A stretch of 64,000 bases of DNA from Jacaranda mimosifolia (lineage: Eukaryota; Streptophyta; Magnoliopsida; Lamiales; Bignoniaceae). Position numbers and translations under genes: made by a program. Within the stretch, counting starts at the first letter, position 1; every line of letters starts with the position of its first letter. The stretch lies in contig CM032121.1 of the NCBI GenBank assembly GCA_018894105.1, forward strand, positions 21,548,730-21,612,729, written 5' to 3'. Positions 48,136 through 59,946 of the stretch are shown here, piece by piece. Below the pieces are notes generated by a model. That model saw only the letters and a program-made list of their open reading frames with translations. It did not search any database and was not told the origin of the DNA.

Positions 48136-48958
48136 GCTTTTTTATAAAAAAAATAGTAAAAAAAAAAAAATTACAAAAATATGATACTATTCACAACTTT
48201 TATATTTTTACAGTAAGTTGAAGTCACAGACTGCAACTTTCAACAGTAATAAACAGTAATTTTTTTTTTAATAAAATTAGTAAAATAAATAAATAAATAA
48301 AATGATTATTTGGTGTATACTTGTGTATTATTTCGCTTGATTGATGTAAGTTTTTTAATTATGTTAAAATTTAATTATGTTTTAGTTATGTTCATTATGT
48401 TTTGGTTAATTATCTCAATTAATTAAAGTTTGATTTATGTTTTAGTTATATGAAATATGTATTATATAATTGGTCTCAATTAGTTAAAATTTATTTATTT
48501 TTTAGTTAAATTTTGATTTATGTTTTAGTTTTATGAATTATATTTTATATAATTTGTCTCAATTAGTTAAAACTTAATCATGTTTTAGTTGAAATTTGAT
48601 TTACGTATTGGTTAAACTCAAATAACAATTTATTATTTTTGGTATAATAATTTGATTTAACAAAAATAATGATTTATGTATTAGTTGAAATTTGGATCAC
48701 GTTTTATGTTAGTTTTATATGTTGTTATATTTGTTAGAGTTATGTTTTTATTTGAATTACAAATTTTGTTAGAATTATTATTGAGTTAAATTTTGTGGTA
48801 CTACATATTGAATTGTATTAAAATTTAAATTTTCATTCAGTTTGTGAAATTATGATTTATTAATAAATATGTGTCAATCCTAGTAACATGTGCCAAATGA
48901 TGCAGACTATCTTGACTTGGTGGAAATCTTTTGTCAGTGTTAATTTTAGTTGAGCATT
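48136..48958 (+). repeat. Left terminal inverted repeat of MULE
   Basis: About 823 bases that are the reverse complement of 53157-53989, with small differences. Recognisable shared blocks are TTTTTTATAAAAAAA at the tip, 'GACTGCAACTT', and near the inner edge GACTTGGTGGAAATCTTTTG followed by TCAGTGTTAATTTTAG. The similarity ends at 'GAGCATT'. Confidence 0.88.
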
Positions 48959-49115
48959 AATATACCAATAAATATCTTAACTTGGCGGGAAAAAATTAGT
49001 TTTAGTTAATTATTCCAATCCTCAATTTGTTTGTCATTCACATTAATATACCAATAAATATTTTGGATGTACCTAATCATAATTTTTTATTTATTTTTTC
49101 AGCAAATATTTTAGG

Positions 49116-51503
49116 ATGGATATAAGAGATATATATGGTCTACATGATCCCAGTGTCTTATACATGCAAGATGGCCATCGATTAGAGAGTGTATTAGCTG
49201 GAGATATAGATGATACTTTACTTGTTAGACGAGGAGATAAAAGATTTTGGAGAATTATAGGACACCAAGCTCTACACCCTTGTGTATTATCTTTATTAAA
49301 TGAGATGGGATTCTATGGTGTCTACAGTTGTAGAAATATTGAGACTGATGTTCATGTGATTACGGCTTTGGTCGAGAGGTGGCGCTCAGAGACTCACACA
49401 TTTCATTTACGTGTGGGAGAGGCTGCAGTTACGTTGCAAGACATAGCAATTATTTGGGCATTACCAATAGACGGTATTGCTGTTACCGGTATAGACTATG
49501 TTCGCAACCTCACGCAGTGGCAAGATTATTGTCATCGTTATCTCGCATTTATTCCGGAAGAGCGAGACCTTAGGGGGTCACAGCTTCATCTTACTGCTCT
49601 TACAGACCATGTACATAATAATAGAATTATGGATCATAGCACAGTTTTGGAGGTCCAACAATACGCACGTGTTTGTGCGTTGATACTTCTTGGAGGTCTT
49701 ATGTGCCCAAGCTCATCAGGTTCTGCAATATCATTGGTTTACTTACAGCATATGGAGCAAATCTATGAAGTCCGTAACTTTAGTTGGGGTAACGCAGTTT
49801 TGTTGTTCATGTATCGTGAGCTTTGCACTGCATCACGTAGAGGAAGATCAAATATTGGTGGAGCGATGCAGTTGTTACAGGTGAAGTAGTATTATTTTGC
49901 CTTTATGTTAATTTTAGCAATTAGGTACGACGCCTAAAAAATTATTAATTGTAGATTTGGGCATGGTCACGCATTACAACATTGACACCTATAAGATTAA
50001 GTTCTCGTGTCGATGACAATGAAGCTCCAGAAGTAGTTGATAGACTGCCAATTCTTCCATATGGTACTCGGTAAGATAATATATGTTATAGTTTATTAAC
50101 ATTTTCATGCAACTTTTTTCAATGTATATGGATAATATAAATTGTTATATGAATATCAATTGAATGGATTTTTAGGTGGTGGCATTATAATTCTTTCACA
50201 CAAACAGCAAGTCACTCTGTACGAATCATAAGAGATATGCTTGATAGAATATTGACAAATGAGGTAAAAAATTGTATAATAATAATACTTTTTACATCAA
50301 ATATTCTGATAAGTTATTTATCTATATAAGTATGGCTCAATACATTTATATGCAGTTTATATGGCAACCATATGACCCGATCCAAGACATTCAAACCTTA
50401 CCAGTCCAGTGTGCCCCGAGGTTTTGGACAGCATTGTGTCCATTAATCAACTTTGCTATAATTGAAATGCATCATCCAAAACGAGTGCTCAAGCAATTTG
50501 GGATGCGACAACCTATTCCTCCACCACTGGCTGAGAGAGGTTCAATATTACATGACGTATCACGTAGAGGTCATCCTGGACAAGATTGGTCAATTTATCA
50601 CATGGATTATGTTGGTCAATGGGGTAACAGAGAGCAGCTTATTGTGCATGGGCCTCCTATTGTCGGATCAATCACTATGGAAAATGGATGCATGTTATGG
50701 TATGATCGAATTACACGTCGAATAATAAGTCCATCATATGAGAACACACGAACGGGATACCATCCAGAGGATCCACGCGCTTGGCAACATGTGGTATGTA
50801 TAGTAATCATGCAATACATCCTTCATTATTTAAATGATATTTAACATTATGATACATTTATATTTTTTCTACCTCAGATCAAATGCACAATTTGATTATC
50901 AGTTGTGATTCTGTTGCCAATGATGCTGAGGTTATGGACTTCATTCAGATGAGGAATGATCATCGATTAATTGCTGATAACGTTCATCAGTTGGCATATA
51001 GACAATGCTTTCCCAGCCAAGTCCCTCAACAACAAGAAGTCAGTGGTAGTACACATACGAGAAGGAGGAGACGCAACATTAGATCCAACAACACGACTGA
51101 TGATGATGCTCATTCTTTTAGGTCAGGTGGTGTTAGTGATGTGGGAGGTCCTGTTAATAAGCTGCATAACTTGTTTGCCGACGGCTACGAATGTCAACCA
51201 CCAGGAGATCCAGAATTAACACCTATACCACCATATATGTCAGCAAGCAGACAGTCAGTATCCAAACTAGTAGCTACTGATCTTGGTTTAGGATGGGGAT
51301 CAACGGAGTATGATTATTCATCACCAGTACGTCACTTATTTCATATCTCGCCATTACCTTTTCTAGATAGTACAAATCATCGTGATCACCATGAGGCTGG
51401 TCCAAGCCATCATTAGTCACATGATGCTACACATAATGAAAGGCCACGACGACCACGAAGGCATCGGCAACGCCGAGCTTGTGGCACTGGAGGAGATTAT
51501 TAG
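49116..51503 (+). CDS. Plant mobile domain protein in MULE, stop near C-terminus
   Basis: A five-exon gene: 49116-49880, 49955-50070, 50176-50263, 50356-50797, 50878-51503, with GT-AG introns. The encoded PMD (MAIN/MAIL-like) protein carries the family core: FWRIIGHQALHPCVLSLLNE, GFYGVYSC, HVITALVERWRSETHTFHLR, GEAAVTLQDIAIIWALPIDG, ICALILLGG-like and FSWGNAVLLFMYRELCTAS blocks in exon 1, then IWAW...PILPYGTRWW across exons 2-3 and MHHPKRVLKQFGMRQPIPP with MDYVGQW in exon 4. Exon 5 is hydrophilic. An in-frame TAG at 51414 is followed by 28 more codons with the basic tail RPRRPRRHRQRRACGTGG, typical of the family's end, so the TAG is probably a recent nonsense change. Without it the protein is about 678 residues. 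Host PMD proteins act in silencing and meristem upkeep with PP7-type phosphatases; the role of transposon copies is unknown. Confidence 0.85.
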
Positions 51504-51882
51504 GACTACCTTTTAGAATATTGTGTATCAATATTATTGGTTCATAAAATACAAATTGTAAAATTGTATTTCGATGCTTTGAATCAGGATCAGGATAACG
51601 ACTGTAAATATTGGTTCCACATAACAAGTAACAAAGAATACAAAAAAAATTACAATGGACGCGCACAATAATAAGTAATAAAGAAGAGACACATAAATTA
51701 CAAAGATATCATACAAAAATTGGTTCATATATTTTGCTTACAACTTACTAACTACAAAAAAGCTAGGGATTGAGTCTTCCAGGGCCTTGTTGTGCATTTT
51801 GAACTTCATCAATGTGACGTGCTCGTTGTCTTGCTCTTGCTTGAGGCTAATCCATTTCATTTTGAATTCGATTGGTATGGTC

Positions 51883-52668
51883 TCATGTGGATGTATGTCT
51901 TCTCGTCTCATATGGTAGTTGTTGAGAAGATGTTCCCTCGCCGTGTGAAGGCAATAGCTCTTCCATTGTATCAATATCTACCTCATCATTGTCATTATCA
52001 CTAAAATCATCACTATCATTTTCATCTGGTTCTGAATCCCTCAACTCTTCATCACGAAAACTATCTACTCGTGGCTCTGGTTCACTATCATGAACGAAAT
52101 GCGTTGGGTTATCTTGTTCTCCTTCAAAAACTTGATGAGAGGTAGAAGGGCCTTCACCAAAATCATGAATCCCAACATTTGCAAACCTTTGCGTGACCAC
52201 AGGAACATTTATTTCTGTTTGAGTTGGGTATTGTTGATCCCATCCAAAATCTTGGTAAGAGACAAATTGACATTCGGGTTGCATCAAAAGCCCCATGTAA
52301 GACCCCACTCCAACAGTATTATCAACACCAGTCTAACTTATTGCTTCTGTCTCAACATATAATTCCACATTATCAAGTTGGCATTGTGGACCAAACAACA
52401 TAAATAAACCACCATCATTCTGTATTTCCACAAGTGTAGATATCCCGTACTATTTATCCAAATAGAATTTTGCTTGAATTTTTAGTTTATAGCTACTGCT
52501 ATCAATAGCTGTCGCTCCATAAATTTCGTGGCACAGATCAGAATATGTTATTTCACGATATACTCTAATAATACTGCATGCTGGACGATCATAATCCACT
52601 GAGCGAGAATCTCTAGTAATATTTTCGCTAAAGTATATTAGAACAACAATGGTACTCGAAGTCGACAT
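51883..52668 (-). pseudogene. MURA-type transposase N-terminus only
   Basis: One minus-strand frame, interrupted by two TAG stops (52450-52452 and 52333-52335), encodes the start of a Mutator transposase: from the Met at 52668 MSTSSTIVVLIYFSENITRD, then SVDYDRPACSIIRVYREITY and SDLCHEIYGATAID, the N-terminal ubiquitin-like/PB1-like region of plant MULE transposases, followed by LVEIQNDGGLFMLFG and a strongly acidic segment (PDENDSDDFSDNDNDEVDID). The first stop replaces an expected Trp. The frame ends at 51883, and nothing downstream resembles the MuDR DNA-binding, DDE or SWIM domains. The upstream Met at 52689 is an alternative start. It lies tail to tail with the PMD gene. Confidence 0.75.
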
Positions 52669-53156
52669 ACCTTCCACAAATACGCACATAAATTATATTA
52701 ATTAATCAGTCTAATCAATAATTATCATAAAAATTTACATTTTTCAACATTTCTACAGTACACAAAAAGTAAATTTACATATACTAACAAAAATTTAATT
52801 AACTCATAAAAACACAAATCTATGAAAATATAACAACATTTAATACATTAATCAAATTTAAACTAATATAATTTAATCTAATTCATAAATTAAATTTAAG
52901 CTAACATAATAAATCATATTTTAAACTAGCATTTATAATTAATAATATTAATAAACACATAATGACATATAAACACTCCCCCTTATGTCCATCATCATCA
53001 TGCAAGAAATTAAAAACCAATCAGCAACAAATGAGAAGGCTCCACCCCTTCTCCCAACATCCCATCCTCCTTTGTGAATCCACCAATTCTAAGCATTTCT
53101 AAAGTATTGTACTATAAAAATATTACAAAATTAAAATAAGATATCCAAGCTTACCG

Positions 53157-53989
53157 TTAAATGCTCCACTAAAATTAACACTGACAAAAGATTTCCACCA
53201 AGTCAAGATAGCCTGCATCATTAGGCACATGTTACTAGGATGGACACATATTTATTAATAAATCATAATTTCACAAACTGAATGAAAATTTAAATTTTAA
53301 TACAATTCAATATGTAGTACCACAAAATTTAACTCAATAATAATTCTAACAAAATTTGTAATTCAAATAAAAACATAACTCTAACAAATATAACAACATA
53401 TAAAACTAACATAAAATGTAATCCAAATTTCAACTAATACATAAATCACTATTTCTGTTAAATCAAATTATTATACCAAAAATAATAAATTATTATTTGA
53501 GTTTAACCAACACGTAAATCAAATTTCAACTAAAACATGATTAAGTTTTAACTAATTGAGACAAATTATATAAAATATAATTCATAAAACTAAAACATAA
53601 ATCAAATTTTAACTAAAAAATAAATCAATTTTAACTAATTGAGACAAATTATATAATACATATTTCATATAACTAAAACATAAATCAAACTTTAATTAAT
53701 GGAGATAATTAACCAAAACATAATGAACATAACTAAAACATAATTAAATTTTAGCATAATTAAAAAACTTACCTCAATCAAGCGAAATAATACACAACTA
53801 TACACCAAACAATCATTTTATTTATTTATTTATTTTACTAATTTTATTATAAAAATAATAATAATAGTTACTATTCATTACTGTTGAAAGTTGCAGTATG
53901 CGACTGCAACTTACTGTAAAAATGTAAAAGTTGTGAATAGTATCGTATTTTTGTAAATTTTTTTTTACTATTTTTTTATAAAAAAGACC
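53157..53989 (-). repeat. Right terminal inverted repeat of MULE
   Basis: Reverse complement of 48136-48958. It begins at 53989 with GGTCTTTTTTATAAAA on the minus strand and ends near 53157. Confidence 0.88.
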
Positions 53990-53998
53990 TGCTTAGGG

Positions 53999-54750
53999 TT
54001 TGATAACTATAATTTTAATTTAATATTTTATACTTCTCAAAAAATTATCTAAATAATTTTTTTAAAATTATTAATAATTAAGTTAATTTACTATACTAAC
54101 TTTTTTTAATTAAATTAAAATTAAAATAGTTTTAAACATAAAATGCCTTAATTATCCTTATCAAAAGTTAATATATAACCAAAATAATAAATATATATAT
54201 ATATATATATAATTACCTACAAAATAGAAAAATAAAACAAAAAAATGAATTTGATGAAAATAAATTAAACAAATGAACCCTCCGCCTCCAAATTGAGCTT
54301 GCCAGATTGCCCAACCCCCCATTGTTCTAAATTTATGTTCTTCACCTCGGCCCTGTATCAGCCACGTCTGTCCACAGAAATCAGAAGCAAGACCGTGGTC
54401 AAGTGCGGCGTGAGTGGTTTTTGTTTCAACCATCAGAAGTAATCATTTAGAACACTTGGTTTTCAACAAACACCATTTCAACAATCATTTCAGCCATCGT
54501 TTCAGTCAGGACTGTGGTTTTCAACAGAAATCAAAAGCAAGACTTAGGTCCCATATCAACCACTCTCCTACGATTATATTTGCCCAAAAACCAACCCATT
54601 CATCGACATCTACTTCTTCAGACAATTTAAGAGATGATTTTCATTTTATTTATTTCGTTAAATTTCTATACAATTTTTCTGAGATTTGTCAATATGAATT
54701 CCCTTAGATTTATTAATTTTGAATTTCTTTAGTTCTATGGATTACCAACC
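53999..54750. other. Intergenic spacer
   Basis: AT-rich flank of the MULE with a TA run at 54190-54210, then more balanced sequence with 'CAATCATTTCAGCCATCGTTTCAGTCAGGAC' style short repeats near 54490. ORFs on both strands (54161-54433, 54414-54707) have no recognisable motif. Confidence 0.45.
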
Positions 54751-56240
54751 CAAACTCCTCTAGAGACTCAATTGTTATGCAAATGATATAGAAAGCCAGA
54801 TAAAGAGGCCTAAAAGAATAGATGTTTTCCACTTATCAGAATAACAAGTTCCTACAGTGTAGTTTCTAAGGCCTAGAGAGCCAGTGTAAAAATTCTGGAT
54901 AGTACATGTTTCTTATGTGCCCAGGTAGTTAAATAAAAATATGATATCATTAGTTTCTTACTTTGTGGAGTTAATGTAGAAGGCAGGAGCTATCCATTGG
55001 TTCAAACGGCGAGTGATTTGGACGCCGAGATAAGGAGTTAGAAAATGTATACCTTATCGCCATTTCAATGCCTATTATGGGGAAAAGAGTTTTCTTTTTT
55101 AAGCCTATTATAAGGGAGACATACAAGTTTGAGGGACGGTGGGCATTGACCGGTCCTCCCCGTGTTGTAATGGCACCAAGCAAGCAACTCCTTGAAGGCA
55201 ATGGAGAGCCTTCAAGGGCTAGCTCTAGATATCTCATAGAAGTGTTTAGGGTCCTGGGACGGGTTGGGAACCGAACGAGCAGCGTGGAGCCATAAGGGCT
55301 ATGTTGGGTCCGAGAGCGTGCCGAGAGGTTGTATGGAAGAAATGCTATGTCCCCCCTGGGCTTCAAAAATTATTGGGCAACACCCTAGGCTAATTGAGTG
55401 ATCGAGACAAGCACCCAAATGTCTTGTGAACTAACTCGAAAAGCATAAGCTATAGGTTCTAGCCTTGCTGTGGGGGTCCGTTGGCTTAAGACATACAGTT
55501 GTGGGACAACGCCGCATAATGGGAAAGTTGAGGGATAATGCTAGCGGGCAAGAAACGATGTCCAACACTCTATGCGGGACTAATATACGATAATGGCACA
55601 TCACATAAGTCTTGGACTTACATGTGGCCCTATTCGGACGAGGCACAAAAAAAGGGTGCTATAGCACGGCCTAAGCACTCTAAGCGAGTAACGAGCACGA
55701 GGATTGCTTTGTGGGAGCGCAAGTGCCCCTCAATGCCAAGACGGAGCAAGATTGCTCCTTTTCCATCAAGAGATGTACATAAAGGACCTTAGATTGAGAA
55801 CGTGCATGCTAGTTATTTGGGGATCGTTGAGAAAACATGCTCGATGTGACAAACACGAGCCTCTGGTGAATGTGGGCATTAGGAATAGACGAGTACGCTA
55901 GTACTATGAGGCATTCAGATGTTTATGATAGTAAGCTATTGGGTCGAAATGAGTAACGGTTCGTTAGAAAGACTTGAGATAGACGTTAGCGGATTAATGA
56001 TTGGATGAAACATGAGATGCCATCACAGATAGATGGTTGTTCCGCTACAAGATTGGGTCTGTCCGTGACACACGGCACCTAAGACCCATATGATGTTCAA
56101 TAATTGATAGCAGACATAATGGCTCCTCCACTGCCTACTTCTCCTAATCATGATGTTCGATTTATGTGTTATGCACTATTTATAGACATCAATGCTTGTT
56201 CGTCGAAACTCCCATCTCTCACTTACCATTAGGATATGGA
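54751..56240. other. GC-richer unassigned repeat-like block
   Basis: About 1.5 kb of markedly more balanced base composition than either side, with overlapping ORFs in several frames (54971-55366 minus, 55068-55295 plus, 55538-55901 plus) and no conserved protein motif. The composition and boundaries suggest an LTR or non-coding retroelement part, but no TG...CA ends or target duplication could be paired. Confidence 0.35.
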
Positions 56241-57009
56241 TGGATGGTAAGCCTAAAACTTTTATATGTTATTATGTTTCATTATCGATGGTATGAATCA
56301 TAGTTTGGGAGTGCCTTTCGTCAATGTATGTGGTAATTGCTTATTGTTATGCTCTATATTTCATCAATTTATTTGTTACTGTTGATATTCTTGTACCATA
56401 ATTTCTAATTATCGCGCACATGTCTTGTAGGTGACTCTTGTGTTTACTTTTTATGTCCTCTTTTTTTTTTTTTTTTCCATAAAACATGATTTCTATATTG
56501 TACAAATACTTCTTCCTTTCTAATCCAGTAAACTCAAACTTATTTACTATAAAAAAATAAAAATAATAAATGAATAAATTGTAACCAACAAACAAATCCA
56601 AAAAATAATTTAATACAACCCACTTAATCATTGAACTAATTATTACAAACTTACAACATAATGTCATAATCACATCCAATCATCACATATATATCATATA
56701 TATTTTATTATTATCCTTACAATTAAAAAAAAAATCATTCAAATCCATTTTCATCCCCAAACACCAACATAAAAGCATTGATTTGACCTACAATATAAAA
56801 TTCCTCTCCCAAAATATAAACAAATATATCAAAACTCCCCGAATCCATTTTTTAACTATTTTTCAAAATATACCAAAAATCAATTACATTCCCCAACACA
56901 ACATTCACATTCTCCAATAATTCTTTCAACATTCATTCTTCCAAAACACATAATAAACACAATAAAATCAAACCAAAAACATAACCAAATGTTCCCTTAA
57001 CCAAAACAT
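56241..57009. other. AT-rich spacer, possible transposon end
   Basis: Non-coding. The right margin reads CCAAATGTTCCCTTAA at about 56984-56999, that is TTAAGGGAACATTTGG on the minus strand, which resembles the tip of a MITE, but no left partner was found. Confidence 0.3.
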
Positions 57010-58100
57010 TAGTTTCTAATTGACCAAGATTACCATATAATATAATAAATTTGGGTCCACTGGGCATATATATATATATCCATGTATGTCTCATATCTAG
57101 TCCATAATCATAATTTGGTCCAATTAACTTATTTTACATTAAAACTTATGCTAACAATTTAATCATATTAAATCAAGAATCAAATTATTTGATTAGCCAG
57201 TATTTTACCCAAATGACCAAATTCGAAGCCAATTTATGCTGTAAAAATAGCTCGCATGCACTCAGCTTGTCAAGCCAAAGATTCTGCCAAGCCACCGCCG
57301 AATCATCGAAGCTTCGACGCATGCTGCCGCCATAACTGAGTTTCGATGCTGCCAAACAGTGTGTCTTGCTACGCTTTATCAAACCCCAATCAATTTTAGC
57401 TTTTCCCTTCACTTCGTTGGCTAATTTTAAGGAAAACCGCCAAGCTTCACTCAATGTTGTCGCACGCCTCCACCCTTGATTATCCTTCTTCGGTGATCAA
57501 ATCACGAAATTGGAAACATCGTTAAACTCCTCTCATCAAGACCATCAAAACCCACTTCTAGTTCACAAGTTTCCATTGCCGAAACCAGTAACCTATCACC
57601 TCCGAAGCTCGCCATGGTTGAGCTCTTTTTTCGGCGTCTTACTAGGTGGTTTAGGGATTTTTTTGGGTTGATGAGTTCATTATGAGATAGGAAAGACAAT
57701 GGTTAGCTTTATTCTCTATTTTTTGGTCGCCAACAAGAAATGGTTGGAGGAGGAATGGTGGGTCTTGCATGCGACAATTAGATAAATTGGGGGAGTAAGT
57801 TGACATTTATAGTTAATTTCCAAAAATTCCAAATTGACCCCCAATAGATTATCTTAGTTCTCAATTAGATCCCCAAAACTTTCATTCAACTCCCAATTTA
57901 ACCTTTAACTTAGTAGTACCTCGATTTGGCCCAGTTGACCTAAAGTAATCTCACTTTAGCACCCAAAACTTCCAAAAGTTGAACAATTAAGTCTTTTTTA
58001 TTTACAATTTGACCCCCATACTCTAAAAATAAATAATAAAATTCATGAAAATAATAATAAATAATATTCAACTGATTATATGATTTCTAGGGGTGTTACA
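57010..58100 (-). mobile_element. Family-A LTR fragment, reversed
   Basis: About 1.1 kb ending at 58100 with TGTAACACCCC on the minus strand. It matches the right part of 1-1760: both contain 'TTACCATATA(A/G)TATAATA' and 'GGTCCACT' near the left and a TTGACCCCCAA block near the right. No purine tract adjoins 58100, so it is a 5' or solo LTR piece. ORFs at 57185-57699 belong to it and are not genes. Confidence 0.65.
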
Positions 58101-59895
58101 ATGCTTATCCTTTGCTCTTCCATAGTTCTTGTAACTTAGGATAGAATGTAGTGATACCGCACTTTCAAATTTCATTTTTATATTTGGGGATGGTGTCTGT
58201 GTGAATTGGCTTGACATTGATGATAAAGTGCCCATTAACGCTTATGCTAGTTTTTATCGTCTCCGAAAACTTTGCAATAGAATTTTGTATTTGAGACAAT
58301 ATCTCCTTAAGTATTTGGTAATGCTTGCTACCAAATTGGGATGGAGCTCTGTTGTAGCAATCCTTATACCCCGACATATTACTAGTGACCATGTTCAACA
58401 TCTGAAACACATTATTTTCCATTGCATCAACCCTATCAGCCAATATGTTAATCTTACTTTATAAGCATGTCTCATTCTTCATATTAAAGTGCTTGATGTT
58501 AACATTATCAACAATCATATCATTCCACCGGCATTAATAAAAACAACAAATTCAGTCTATGTATAACTAATATTATAGTAGATAAAAACTAACTAACAAA
58601 ATTATGAAATTTAGTCTTAGACCACAAATACTTATGCGCCAAAAAGAAAATAATACCTTACTCTCATCCTTATTTGTTGTTGCTTGCTTTGTATTTCTGC
58701 CAACTTTAGAACTAGGCTATTTTCTCTTCACAAAGTTGTAAGCTGTATCCAGATGGCAGTGCCATGCTAAACATGGATGCCTTGCTATATGATTTTGTTC
58801 GCGATCGTTGGCAACCTTCTCCACTTGAGACATTGGTTTTTGACAAATGAATTATTAGTATTTTTTCATTCAATTATAATGATATGACTTGGTGTAAATG
58901 GAAAAGAAAAGCAATTTCATACAAGAGAAAAATATAAAAAATTTACTTACAACTCCATTATAAAATTTACCGAAGATGTCTAATTAAACACTAAAGGGAT
59001 TTTATAATCAGAAAAATAGCAAAAATTGTGCTTAACCACGAAGAATTTCTGTCAAAAGAAAACATGGCATGAGAAAATTCAGTAAGTAGTTGAGAAAGGA
59101 ACATAATCATAGACACATACAACCACCCAAAAGCGAAAAAAATGTAGAAAATAAATAAAATGTCTTAAAGAAAGAAAATAAACCAACCTTGGGCATATTA
59201 ATATTATTTGATTAATCCCTATCTTCTGCCCAATAAAAGAAAAACTTGAAAAACAATAAAGTACTTCACAAGGGTCATAAATTCATTAAATCGAAACAAC
59301 TAATGTAAATATTCAAAAGAATAAATAATTATCTCTAAAATTAATCCAACCATAAGTTCGTATCATGCACACAAGTTTTTGCACCCACTTTATAGAACAA
59401 CTATTAAAAATAAGAAGATATGAATATGTGCTCACCTTTTTTTTGGTCCTTTACTGTTGTGAATTTAGATGAATTAAATTTGCAACAAGATTTACTTATA
59501 AAATTCGGTCTGCAAAAAAATTACAATGAATAAAATAAAGGAACAAGAAGAAAACAAAATTTTGGGATGCACATCGTAAAAAACTACATATAGTCAAAAG
59601 AAAATCATGACAGGCTCACTCAAAAGGAGTGCCATCGATTTTCATGCATATTAGTTTCATAGTGGAAGGCAAAGATATAATTTACTAGTTTAAAAAAAAA
59701 ATTTAATTAGAAGAGAAATAAACTTTTAGGAATTTTATTAGAAAACATACCTTGATATTAGATGATAGCTATTCTATTAAAGTAAATAATAGTTATTTGC
59801 CTTACAATTAGGGGGGGTGGGCAATGGAAGTTAATAGTATGTTTGAAATTTGTTGGGAGTTTTCAGTTCAATTTTGCCTTACAATTAGGGTCTAA

Positions 59896-59900
<5 letters not shown>
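58101..59900. other. Unassigned non-coding region
   Basis: AT-rich. The minus-strand ORF 58165-58443 (starts MADRVDAMENNVFQMLNMV) has a coiled-coil-like look and could be a fragment of a transposon protein, but no family is recognisable. The phrase 'GCCTTACAATTAGGG' occurs twice, near 59800 and 59876. Confidence 0.35.

Positions 59901-59944
<44 letters not shown>
59901..59944. repeat. (AG)22 microsatellite
   Basis: Uninterrupted AG dinucleotides, 22 units. Confidence 0.97.

Positions 59945-59946
<2 letters not shown>

Larger units (their letters stand above)
48127..53998. mobile_element. Mutator-like element carrying a PMD gene
   Basis: The element spans 48136-53989 (5.85 kb), flanked by 9-bp copies that differ at one base: TGATTAGGG (48127-48135) and TGCTTAGGG (53990-53998). 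Long terminal inverted repeats cover 48136-48958 and 53157-53989. Nine-base duplications and long inverted repeats are the signature of Mutator-like elements. Inside are a plant mobile domain gene on the plus strand and the N-terminal part of a MURA-type transposase on the minus strand, arranged tail to tail, each reading inward from its own terminal repeat. The DNA-binding, catalytic and SWIM parts of the transposase are absent. Confidence 0.88.

Noticed and set aside
58165..58443. 92-codon minus-strand ORF with coiled-coil look
   Set aside because: Could be a transposon protein remnant, but no motif, no partner ends and no reading-frame support outside it.
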